Shown: positions 19,108 to 26,123 of the stretch, in pieces | How the letters are laid out: each line of letters starts with the position of its first letter | Position numbering within the stretch: the stretch's first letter is position 1 | NCBI RefSeq assembly: GCF_000826545.1 | Contig: NZ_CDME01000015.1 | Span: forward strand, 636,207 to 700,206 | Source of the DNA: Kibdelosporangium sp. MJ126-NF4 | Lineage (GTDB): Bacteria; Actinomycetota; Actinomycetes; Mycobacteriales; Pseudonocardiaceae | Length of the DNA stretch: 64,000 bases | Direction of reading: 5' to 3' | Made by a program: the position numbers and the translations under genes | Notes under the pieces: generated by a model | What the model was told of the DNA's origin: nothing | The model's input: only the letters and a program-made list of their open reading frames with translations | Database searches by the model: none

Positions 19108-19639
19108 CGATGTAGTACATGAGCGGCACGAGCGCTCCCGCTCCGAGAATCTTCTTCTGCCGCGCCAACTCGGGGATGCGGCTGAGCGGAACCCATTCGA
19201 CCCGACCGACTTCCTCGGTGTCGGTCGGTTCGCCGACCTGCTCGGCCGCACGCCACAGGTACACGTCCACCGGTGCTCTGACCTGCCCTGGCATCGGCTC
19301 GAAGCCGATCAGGTACTCCGGCTCGCCGACCGGCTGCCACCCGCTTTCCTCGCGGGTTTCCCGTGCGGCCGTGACAGCCGGGTCCTCGCCTTCCTCGACC
19401 AAGCCACCCAGCAGCTCATATCCCCACTGGTCGGTGGGAAACCGGTGGCGCCACAGCATCAGCACCCGGTCCTGGTCGTCCACGACCATCGCGATGGCGA
19501 CCCGGTCGAGGTTGACCACGTGGTAGTCCATGCGTTCCCCGTTGGGGGCCTGCACGTCCACCAGTCCCAGCCGGACCCACCTGTTGTCGTAGACGGTCCG
19601 TTCGCCGAAGACCTGCCAGGCACCATGATCGTCGCTCAC
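19097..19639 (-). CDS. NUDIX hydrolase (ADP-ribose pyrophosphatase-like)
   Basis: The 180-residue protein contains the Nudix box GGLVEEGEDPAVTAARETRE followed by ESGW, with the catalytic Glu residues in place. The surrounding sequence (WGYELLGGLVEEGEDP and the VDVYLWRA region) fits ADP-ribose or nucleotide-sugar pyrophosphatases that cleave X-diphosphate bonds with Mg2+. GTG 19639 follows TAGGCT by 6 nt, another leaderless candidate. It converges on glpK. The substrate cannot be read from the sequence. Confidence 0.9.
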   Translation of the reverse strand: MSDDHGAWQVFGERTVYDNRWVRLGLVDVQAPNGERMDYHVVNLDRVAIAMVVDDQDRVLMLWRHRFPTDQWGYELLGGLVEEGEDPAVTAARETREESGWQPVGEPEYLIGFEPMPGQVRAPVDVYLWRAAEQVGEPTDTEEVGRVEWVPLSRIPELARQKKILGAGALVPLMYYIGRR

Positions 19640-19721
19640 GACCGCAGCCTACGCCCGCGCGACAACGCCCCTGACGGACCAGCGCCCGACCGCGTGCCGA
19701 CCCACTAGGTTCTTAGCAGAC

Positions 19722-20660
19722 ATGAGCGACCCTCCCGGAAAGCCGGACATGACAGAGCCGACCAGCCCTCTCTTCACGTGGCACCAACTGCCACCGTTCT
19801 TCCAGGACGCCGACGCCAGCGCCATCAAGGTGAGACGCCGCTACTTCGGCCAGTTGCGGCTGAGCCTCATCCTGCTGTTCGTCGCCGCGGCCAGCGGAGC
19901 CGCGTCGTTGAAGTTCGGCAACACGGGCGTCGACTGGGCTGGAGTCCTGGCCGCGTTGGCCTTCCTCGCCTCGCTCGTCGTCCGGTTCTACATAGAACAG
20001 CAGCAGGACGAGAACCGGTGGTACGAGAGCCGAACGGCCGCCGAGTCGTGCAAGACGCTCGCCTGGCGGTACGCCGTCTGCGGGGATCCGTTCCCTGAGT
20101 CCATGCCGACGGCCGAGGCTCGTCAGCTCTACATCCAGCGTCTGCGTGAGCTCAGCCGGAACCTGCGGATCGTCGACGTCTCCAGTGGCAACGACGTCAA
20201 CGAGGACATGGAACGCTGCCGCGCGGCCGACAAGGCCCAGCGCATCGACACCTACCGGATCGGTCGGCTGACCGAACAGGTCGACTGGTACTCGAAGACC
20301 GCGGCGCTGCGCGACCGGCAGTCGCGGACGTGGCGTGCGATCGGCCTCGTCGGCGAACTGGTCGGCGTCGGTGCCGGAGCGCTGAAGGCCTCCGGCGTGA
20401 CGTCGATCGACCTGCTCGGTGTCGTCAGCGCCGCCGTGGCCGGGATAACCGCGTGGCTGCACGCCAAACAGCTGCACACCGAAGCCTCGTCGTACAGCCT
20501 GACAGCCCGCGAGATACGGCACGTCCTTTCCCTTGTCGACAAGGACATGGACGGCGAGCAGTGGGCCGAGTTCGTCGCCGGGGCCGAGGAAACGATCTCC
20601 AAGGAGCACACCCTGTGGAGCTCGGGCCGAACCGGCCGGGTGCCGCTGAAGGACGTCTGA
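19722..20660 (+). CDS. Two-module SLATT/DUF4231 membrane protein, orphan
   Basis: This protein of 312 residues has two related membrane modules. The first (about residues 30-125) has two helices (LSLILLFVAAASGAASLKFG, GVLAALAFLASLVVRFYIEQ) followed by the SLATT_3-like RTAAESCKTLAWRYAVCG. The second (about 200-290) has two more helices and AWLHAKQLHTEASSYSLTAR, as in SLATT_1. SLATT proteins were proposed from comparative genomics as pore-forming effectors in nucleotide-second-messenger conflict systems. No CD-NTase or SLOG sensor is adjacent, so this copy is an orphan. ATG 19722 is used; ATG 19749 is possible. Function is inference. Confidence 0.8.
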   Translation: MSDPPGKPDMTEPTSPLFTWHQLPPFFQDADASAIKVRRRYFGQLRLSLILLFVAAASGAASLKFGNTGVDWAGVLAALAFLASLVVRFYIEQQQDENRWYESRTAAESCKTLAWRYAVCGDPFPESMPTAEARQLYIQRLRELSRNLRIVDVSSGNDVNEDMERCRAADKAQRIDTYRIGRLTEQVDWYSKTAALRDRQSRTWRAIGLVGELVGVGAGALKASGVTSIDLLGVVSAAVAGITAWLHAKQLHTEASSYSLTAREIRHVLSLVDKDMDGEQWAEFVAGAEETISKEHTLWSSGRTGRVPLKDV

Positions 20661-21380
20661 CTACCAGACCCACGTGTAGCGCAGCTCCGCGTGCCAGGTC
20701 GGATGACCCGCAGGCCAGGTGCGGTCGAAGAAGTGGTCGATCTTGAAGGCCATTCCCTTGCCCTTGGCGATGTACTGGTCGCGTTCCAGTGACAGGGAGA
20801 ACGGGTGGCCGTTGTCGTCGGACCAGCGTTCGTGCTGTTTGACGCACGTCTGCGCGCCGAGGTACTGGTTGCTGCACGGCGCGGGCGGTGACCAGATCTG
20901 GTCGTGCTGGAAGTGCACCACCGCTCCGTTCGCGCCGACCGTGATCGTTCCGGTCGCTTTGAGACAGTAGCCCGTCAACGGGATCGTCCAGCGGGCGTAG
21001 TGCTGGCGGCCGCCGTTGGACGGGATCGGCGTGAGGTTGGCGCAGTTGGCGTCGCCGATGTACTCCGCTGTCACGCGTTGGGTGTTGAAGGAGTTGTGGG
21101 CGTGGTCGGAGTACCCGTTGAGCAGGACCCAGTCGCCGTCCTTGACGAAGTGCTCGCCGCCGTCCGGCGGCCATGCGGCCGGGTTGCCCCAGCTGATCTC
21201 GGACTCACCTGCTGCCAGCGGTTTCCAGGCCCACTGGCTGGCCGCCTGGTTGTCTGCCCACACCTGCCCGGCGTTGCGCCCGAACATCAGGGAGTATTCG
21301 TCGTACGTTGCAGCAGCCGCTGCCGCGGGGACGGCCGAGGAGGCCATCACCACGACAGCGACGACGAGTGCGCGGATCAT
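20661..21380 (-). CDS. Secreted protein of unknown function, downstream of sortase
   Basis: The 239-residue product has a clear signal peptide (IRALVVAVVVMASSAVPAAA) and a mature region rich in Trp, Gly and aromatic residues with scattered Cys (GDANCANL, GYCLKATG, PAPCSNQ, QTCVKQHERW). It has no C-terminal sorting tail (ends ELRYTWVW). It starts 10 nt after the sortase stop, so it may be cotranscribed. However, a TAGCCT hexamer, which includes the sortase TAG stop, lies 7 nt before ATG 21380 and could be its own leaderless promoter. I do not recognise the family. Confidence 0.75.
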   Translation of the reverse strand: MIRALVVAVVVMASSAVPAAAAAATYDEYSLMFGRNAGQVWADNQAASQWAWKPLAAGESEISWGNPAAWPPDGGEHFVKDGDWVLLNGYSDHAHNSFNTQRVTAEYIGDANCANLTPIPSNGGRQHYARWTIPLTGYCLKATGTITVGANGAVVHFQHDQIWSPPAPCSNQYLGAQTCVKQHERWSDDNGHPFSLSLERDQYIAKGKGMAFKIDHFFDRTWPAGHPTWHAELRYTWVW

Positions 21381-21390
21381 GCCACGCAGG

Positions 21391-22008
21391 CTAGCTCTTG
21401 GCGGGCTGCAGGGTGGCGAAAACGATGATGTTGTCCTTGTAGCTGCGGGCGTCCTTGTCGAAGACGCCGCCGCAGGTGATCAGCCTGAGTTCCGGCCTCG
21501 TCGTGTCCCCGTAGACCTCGTCGGTCGGGAACGAGTCCTTGGACACCTGCTTGACGCGGTCGACCACGAAGCGGGCCTTCGTGCCGTCGCTGCGGTTGAC
21601 GAGAATCTCGTCGCCTGCCGTCATCTCCTTGAGTTTGAAGAAGATCCCCGGTTTGTGATCGCCGTCGACGTGACCGAGGATGATCGCGGGCCCGACCTCC
21701 CCCGGAGTCGGTGCCTTGTCGTACCAGCCAGCCTGCATCGGCTGCGTGACCGGCGGGACCTGGACCGTCTCATCGGGATTGAGCCCGAGTGCGATCAGCG
21801 ACGAGTGCGCGCCGATCTTCGGGATCGTCACCTCGGTCGGATTCGACGCGGCCATACCACCTTCCCCCTGCTGCTGCTCCGTCTCCGCCCCCTGGGCCGG
21901 AACAGCAGCAGCGGCCCCCGACGGCTGCTGCGGTGGCGCCTGTTCCCCCGAACACGCACCCAACGTCAAAGCCAGCGCGACAACCACGCCACCGAGCCAC
22001 TTACGCAT
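21391..22008 (-). CDS. Class F-type sortase with lipobox-like N-terminus
   Basis: The 205-residue protein has an N-terminal signal with a lipobox-like LTLGAC, a Gln/Pro/Ala-rich spacer, then a sortase domain: IPKIGAHSSLIALGL, WYDKAPTPGEVGPAIILGHV (His113) and ELRLITCGG (catalytic Cys179), closing with SYKDNIIVFA. This is the class E/F layout. Sortases cut a C-terminal sorting signal and join the protein to peptidoglycan. It lies 69 nt downstream of an anchored surface protein (22078-22689), its likely substrate. A second sortase of the same design is at 24998. Confidence 0.88.
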   Translation of the reverse strand: MRKWLGGVVVALALTLGACSGEQAPPQQPSGAAAAVPAQGAETEQQQGEGGMAASNPTEVTIPKIGAHSSLIALGLNPDETVQVPPVTQPMQAGWYDKAPTPGEVGPAIILGHVDGDHKPGIFFKLKEMTAGDEILVNRSDGTKARFVVDRVKQVSKDSFPTDEVYGDTTRPELRLITCGGVFDKDARSYKDNIIVFATLQPAKS

Positions 22009-22077
22009 CGGAACCCAACTCCCCTTCCATGCTTTCTCAGACGTGTCGGACGCCTTCGCGTTGCGTCCCTTCCTTGA

Positions 22078-22689
22078 TCAGGCCCGTGAACGACGGCGGA
22101 GCATGAACGCACCCGCGCCACCAGCGGCCAGCAGACCGGCTCCACCCAGCACGAACAGACCGGTGTTGGAGCCCTGCTCCTGCACCGGGGCAGCGGTGTT
22201 CACGTCACCCTCACCGGTGTCGGCGGCGCCCTTCGGCTTCTCCTTGACCTGACCGGCATCCTTCGCCTTGGTCGGAGCGGGCTTCACCGGAGCGGGCTTG
22301 GTGGTCGACGGCTCCAGGTCCCCGACTGGCTTCCGTCCCTTGTCGCTGATCGTCAGGTTGGCCGTGACCCGAGTGGACCCGCAGTTGAAGGACACCGGGT
22401 AGGTGCCGAACTTGACGTCCTTCTTGACCTTGCCGATGCCGTAGAACCCTTTGCCGAAGAGTTCGCCCGGGTTGATCTCGGTCGCACCGAACACCTGCGA
22501 GTCGACCTTCGCGGTCGAGAAGCCCGGCGCGTCGCACTTCGCGATCAGGGTGACCCTGTCACCCGGCATCACCGGGTCCGCGTCGAAGGCGAGTGATCCC
22601 TTCGCGGTCGAGGCGTTCGCCATCGGTGCGGCCAGCGCGAGACCGGCGATTCCGAGAGCAACAGAGCCGAGGAAAGTCTTGATACGCAT
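22078..22689 (-). CDS. Predicted sortase-anchored surface protein
   Basis: The 203-residue product has a signal peptide (FLGSVALGIAGLALAAPMAN), a small domain with two cysteines (LIAKCDAPG, SFNCGSTR) probably forming a disulfide, and a Lys/Pro/Thr linker. It ends in a sorting-like tail: PKGAADTGEGD, then QGSNTG directly before the helix LFVLGGAGLLAAGGAGAFML and the RRRSRA tail. There is no LPXTG. ATG 22689 follows GGGGGA. The tail is almost identical to that of the next gene, showing recent duplication. It precedes a sortase gene. Confidence 0.82.
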   Translation of the reverse strand: MRIKTFLGSVALGIAGLALAAPMANASTAKGSLAFDADPVMPGDRVTLIAKCDAPGFSTAKVDSQVFGATEINPGELFGKGFYGIGKVKKDVKFGTYPVSFNCGSTRVTANLTISDKGRKPVGDLEPSTTKPAPVKPAPTKAKDAGQVKEKPKGAADTGEGDVNTAAPVQEQGSNTGLFVLGGAGLLAAGGAGAFMLRRRSRA

Positions 22690-22830
22690 TTCAATCCCCC
22701 TGTGGAGTGTCATTTCGTTTTCTCACCCATAAAGACGCCCGTTGCCTCAGCCGGTTGCACGCGAATCGACAAATAAAGACGAACTTTCAAAGCAACCTCA
22801 AGCCGACGCGGTGAACGGGGACGGCAAAAA

Positions 22831-22865
22831 GGGTGGCTCTGCCTCCCCCTGAGGCAAAGCCACCC
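22831..22865 (-). terminator. Intrinsic terminator of the 22883-23458 gene
   Basis: GGGTGGCTCTGCCT (22831-22844) pairs with AGGCAAAGCCACCC (22852-22865) around a 7-nt loop, with one mismatch. Read on the minus strand it is followed by five T residues, the classic Rho-independent pattern and rare in this GC-rich window. Confidence 0.85.
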
Positions 22866-22882
22866 TACGAGTGGTCGATCGT

Positions 22883-23458
22883 TCAGCTCTGGGTACGCGA
22901 GCGGCGACGGAGCATGAACGCACCCACACCACCAGCAGCCAGCAGACCGCTGCCACCCAGCACAAACAGGCCGGTGTTGGAACCCTGTTCCTGCACCGGA
23001 GCGGCGGTGTCCACGTCACCCTCGCCGGTGTTCGCTGCGCCCTTCGGCTTCACCGCGACCTGCTCCTTGGTGGCCGTCGGCTGCAAGGTAACGGGCTTAC
23101 CCTTGATCGTGAGCCGGGTGTTGATCTTGTCACCCGCACACGCGAAGCTGATCGAGTAGGTGCCTGGCCGGACGTGCTTGCCGATCTTGGCCGTGCCCGC
23201 GAAATCGTCCGTGTTCCGGCCGACGACCCGAATCTCGGCCGCCGACTCGAACGCCTTGGACGTGACAGTCCATTTGCCGACACCCTCCATGCGGCAGACG
23301 CCGTTCAGCTTGACTGCCTCGCCCGGCAGGTACGCGGCCTTGTCGACGGCGATCTTGGCGTCATTTCCCTGACTCTGCTCCGCGAGTGCCACCGGCCCGG
23401 CGATAAAAAGGCCTGCGATACCGACACCAACCGCACCGAGAAGGATGTTCTTGCGCAT
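22883..23458 (-). CDS. Predicted sortase-anchored surface protein, paralogue
   Basis: The 191-residue product has a signal peptide (ILLGAVGVGIAGLFIAGPVA), an extracellular domain with two cysteines (LNGVCRMEG, SFACAGDK) and the tail PKGAANTGEGD, QGSNTG, LFVLGGSGLLAAGGVGAFML, RRRSRTQS. The C-terminal 50 residues are nearly the same as in the 22078 protein, while the domains differ more. ATG 23458 has GGGGGAG upstream. A rare intrinsic terminator follows it, so it is likely a separate transcript rather than cotranscribed with the sortase. Confidence 0.82.
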   Translation of the reverse strand: MRKNILLGAVGVGIAGLFIAGPVALAEQSQGNDAKIAVDKAAYLPGEAVKLNGVCRMEGVGKWTVTSKAFESAAEIRVVGRNTDDFAGTAKIGKHVRPGTYSISFACAGDKINTRLTIKGKPVTLQPTATKEQVAVKPKGAANTGEGDVDTAAPVQEQGSNTGLFVLGGSGLLAAGGVGAFMLRRRSRTQS

Positions 23459-23599
23459 TGTGGTTTCTCCCCCTGCAATTCTTTGCCCCTGCTGCTTTGT
23501 GCACTCTTGAAGACGTGCCGAGCACCGGCCAGTTGCTCCCGGTTGACCGGAAAACTGAAGGGAATTTCTCAGCAACCTCGGCAGAGGTCGTGCGTCGTT

Positions 23600-24037
23600 C
23601 TAGAGTTGCGTCCAGGTTCCGTCGAACGTCACCGCCGCGAGGCTGGCGGGTGGGAAGCGCTGCGGCGCCTGGTCGCCGAGCAGGGTCCATGCCAGTTCGT
23701 GCACCGCCGGGTTGTGGCCGATCAGCAGCAGCGTGCTGATGTCCTCATCGGTCTGCCAGACCAGCTCGCGCAGGGTGTCCACACTGCCGAGGTAGATGCT
23801 CGGGTCGAAGGCGACCTCCGGCTGGGTGTCCAGCTCCGCGCGCACCTGGTCCCAGGTCTGCCGCGTCCGCAACGCCGGTGAGCACAGCACATGCTGGGGA
23901 CGCACGGCGGCGAGATCACGCCCCACCTTGGTGGCCTCCGTGCGGCCGAGCGGTGTCAGCGGGCGTTGCACGTCCGCGAGGTCCAGCGCGTTCGCCGCGC
24001 TGGCGTGCCGGAGTATCAGCAGCGTACGCACGGTCAT
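23600..24037 (-). CDS. SixA-like histidine phosphatase
   Basis: The 145-residue protein has the phosphoglycerate mutase-type catalytic motif near its start (TLLILRHASAAN, with R-H-x-S/G) and the second His in LLLIGHNPAVHELAW. Its small size matches the SixA group, which dephosphorylates phosphohistidine on proteins or small phosphoesters. It diverges from the LLM oxidoreductase with 48 nt between starts. There is no obvious link to the surface-protein genes around it. Confidence 0.88.
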   Translation of the reverse strand: MTVRTLLILRHASAANALDLADVQRPLTPLGRTEATKVGRDLAAVRPQHVLCSPALRTRQTWDQVRAELDTQPEVAFDPSIYLGSVDTLRELVWQTDEDISTLLLIGHNPAVHELAWTLLGDQAPQRFPPASLAAVTFDGTWTQL

Positions 24038-24085
24038 GGGGCCATGATGGCAGTTCTGTCGGTGGGTGGGTGCATGGTGTGAGGC

Positions 24086-24946
24086 ATGCGATTCTCGGTG
24101 AACATCCCCAACTTCGGCGACTTCGCCGACCCGGAGGCCGTGGCCGTCCTCGCCCAGGCGGTCGAGCACGCCGGGTGGGACGCGTTGTTCGTCTGGGATC
24201 ACGTCGTGCACGAGAAGCGTCTGGTCAGACAGATCGCGGACCCGTGGATCCTGCTCACCGCCGCGGCCATGGTCACCAGCCGGATCAGGCTCGGCACGAT
24301 GATCACCCCGGTCGCCCGCCGCAGGCCGCAGAAGCTCGCCAGGGAAGTCACCACACTGGACCGGCTCACCGGCGGCCGGATGATCCTCGGCGTCGGCCTC
24401 GGTGACCCGGTGGACGACGAGTACGGAGCGTTCGGCGAGCCGACGTCCCCGCGTGTGCTGGCCGAACGCCTCGACGAGGGTTTGACTGTGCTCGACCGGC
24501 TCTGGTCCGGCGAACGCACCAACTATGAGGGCAACCACGTGACAGTGCGGGATGTGATGTTCCGGCCGACGCCGGTGCAGCGGCCGCGCGTGCCGATCTG
24601 GGTGGGCGGCCGGTGGCCGAACCTGCCGCCGATGCGCCGCGCGGCGAGGTGGGACGGTGCCGTACCGATCATGTCCGGTGCGTGGCAGGCGGAGCCGCCA
24701 CCGCTGGACGAGGTCCGGGCGGCGGGCGAGTTCCTGCAGTCCGCGCGCGCCAAGGCGGGTTTGGCGGACGAACCGTTCGATTTCGTGGTCGGCGGATCGA
24801 GCCCGGACGGCGAATGGCCACTGTTGCAGCCGTTGGCCGACGCCGGGGTGACGTGGTGGGACGAGCGCATGCCCTTCGGCGAGCTGCTCGACAACGCCGA
24901 CGCGATCCGGCGCCGGGTCGACCAGGGGCCGCCGCGGATTCCGTGA
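24086..24946 (+). CDS. LLM-class flavin-dependent oxidoreductase
   Basis: The 286-residue protein has the luciferase-like fold markers: MRFSVNIPNFGDFADPEAVA, WDALFVWDHVV, SRIRLGTMITPVARRRPQKLAREVTTLDRLTGGR (in parts), and ILGVGLGDP. Family members use FMN or F420. The sequence resembles the actinobacterial F420-type group but the cofactor is not certain. The substrate is unknown. A perfect 34-bp palindrome terminates it. Confidence 0.88.
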   Translation: MRFSVNIPNFGDFADPEAVAVLAQAVEHAGWDALFVWDHVVHEKRLVRQIADPWILLTAAAMVTSRIRLGTMITPVARRRPQKLAREVTTLDRLTGGRMILGVGLGDPVDDEYGAFGEPTSPRVLAERLDEGLTVLDRLWSGERTNYEGNHVTVRDVMFRPTPVQRPRVPIWVGGRWPNLPPMRRAARWDGAVPIMSGAWQAEPPPLDEVRAAGEFLQSARAKAGLADEPFDFVVGGSSPDGEWPLLQPLADAGVTWWDERMPFGELLDNADAIRRRVDQGPPRIP

Positions 24947-24948
24947 CG

Positions 24949-24982
24949 GGTGATTTGGTGTGGGGCCCCACACCAAATCACC
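24949..24982. terminator. Perfect 34-bp palindrome between converging genes
   Basis: GGTGATTTGGTGTGGGG (24949-24965) is followed immediately by its exact reverse complement (24966-24982). It sits between the LLM gene and the second sortase gene, which converge, and probably ends transcription from both sides. Confidence 0.85.
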
Positions 24983-24997
24983 GACCCGGATGTCTAC

Positions 24998-25609
24998 TCA
25001 GGACGATGATGGGATCAGCGCCGCGTAGACGATGATGTTGTCCTTGTAGCTGTGGGCAGCGTGGTCGAAGTCGCCGCCGCACGTGATCAGGCGCAGTTCG
25101 GCGCCCTGTGTGTCGCCGTAGACCTTGTCGGTCGGGAACTCGCGTTTGGCGATCTTCTCGACGTGCGTGACCTTGAACTTCGCCGTCCTGCCGTCCTGCC
25201 TGGACACGGCGATCTCGTCACCGGCGGCCATCTCCTTGAGCCGGAAGAAGATCCCTGGCTTCTTGTTGCCGTCGACGTGACCGAGGATGATCGCGGGACC
25301 GACCTCACCCGGCGTCGGCGCCTTGTCGTACCAGCCAGCCTGCATCGGCTGGTCGACCGGCGGCACCTGGACGGTCTGGTCCTGGTTCAGGCCGAGCGGG
25401 ACGAGCGACGAGCGGGCGCCGATCTTCGGAATGGAGATCTCGGTCGGTGTCGACGCGGGCAACGAGGCCACGCCCTGCGCGGCGGACGTGGACCCTGAGT
25501 CCCCTGTGGACACCTGAGCAGGCTGCGCTGCCTGCTTCTGTTCACCCGAGTCGCTGCCACATCCGGCCAGTGCGAACACCAGCACCGCGACACCAAGCCA
25601 TGTCCGCAT
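24998..25609 (-). CDS. Class F-type sortase, second copy
   Basis: The 203-residue protein mirrors the one at 21391: a lipobox-like FALAGC, a linker, then IPKIGARSSLVPLGL, WYDKAPTPGEVGPAIILGHV (His111), ELRLITCGG (Cys177) and SYKDNIIVYA. The two catalytic domains are nearly identical and the linkers differ. It begins 6 nt after the stop of a small anchored protein, so sortase and substrate are coupled. As in the first copy, the motif before the last strand reads SYKDN, with Lys where I would look for an Arg; this needs an alignment. Confidence 0.88.
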   Translation of the reverse strand: MRTWLGVAVLVFALAGCGSDSGEQKQAAQPAQVSTGDSGSTSAAQGVASLPASTPTEISIPKIGARSSLVPLGLNQDQTVQVPPVDQPMQAGWYDKAPTPGEVGPAIILGHVDGNKKPGIFFRLKEMAAGDEIAVSRQDGRTAKFKVTHVEKIAKREFPTDKVYGDTQGAELRLITCGGDFDHAAHSYKDNIIVYAALIPSSS

Positions 25610-25615
25610 CAGCAG

Positions 25616-26032
25616 TCAGTTCTGCTTGCGCGCACGCCGCAGGGCGAGCGTTCCACCACCCGCGACAGCAACGAGCGCGACGCCGCCGATCACCAGCGCA
25701 CCGGTGTTCGTCGACGAGTCCTCGATGCCGCCACCGGTCTCGGGGGCACCCTTCGGCTTGACGACCGCGGGCTTACCGGCCTTGTCGGCCTCGCGCTTCT
25801 TCTCGGCTTCCGCCGCCTCGCGCTTCTTCTGGATGTCGGCATCCTTCGGCGACGCCGCCGGTGACGTCGTCGGCGCCTTCGACGGCGCGCCCGGCGAGGT
25901 GGTGACCTGGCTCGACGTCGGCGCAGGCGCGGGCGCGGCAGAGGCGTTGTTGTTCGCCATGGCGATCGGCGCGCCGAGGATCAGGACGGCTGCGCCGAAC
26001 ACGACACCGGCCACTGTGGAGCGAATACGCAT
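25616..26032 (-). CDS. Predicted sortase-anchored stalk-like protein
   Basis: The 138-residue product has a signal peptide, an Ala/Pro/Ser/Thr-rich low-complexity stretch, a charged helical segment (DIQKKREAAEAEKKREADKA), then PKGAPETGGG and STNTG directly before a hydrophobic helix and RRARKQN. It shares PKGAxxTG and NTG-plus-helix with the two proteins at 22-23 kb but lacks their Cys domains. It is the first gene of a two-gene operon with the second sortase. Confidence 0.82.
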   Translation of the reverse strand: MRIRSTVAGVVFGAAVLILGAPIAMANNNASAAPAPAPTSSQVTTSPGAPSKAPTTSPAASPKDADIQKKREAAEAEKKREADKAGKPAVVKPKGAPETGGGIEDSSTNTGALVIGGVALVAVAGGGTLALRRARKQN

Positions 26033-26123
26033 CGGAGACCTTTCATAAGTTCAGGCGGGTTCATGCCTTCGCACCACACACGCCTGAGTCGATCTCCGGG
26101 TTGCCCCGACTTTCGGAAATTTC

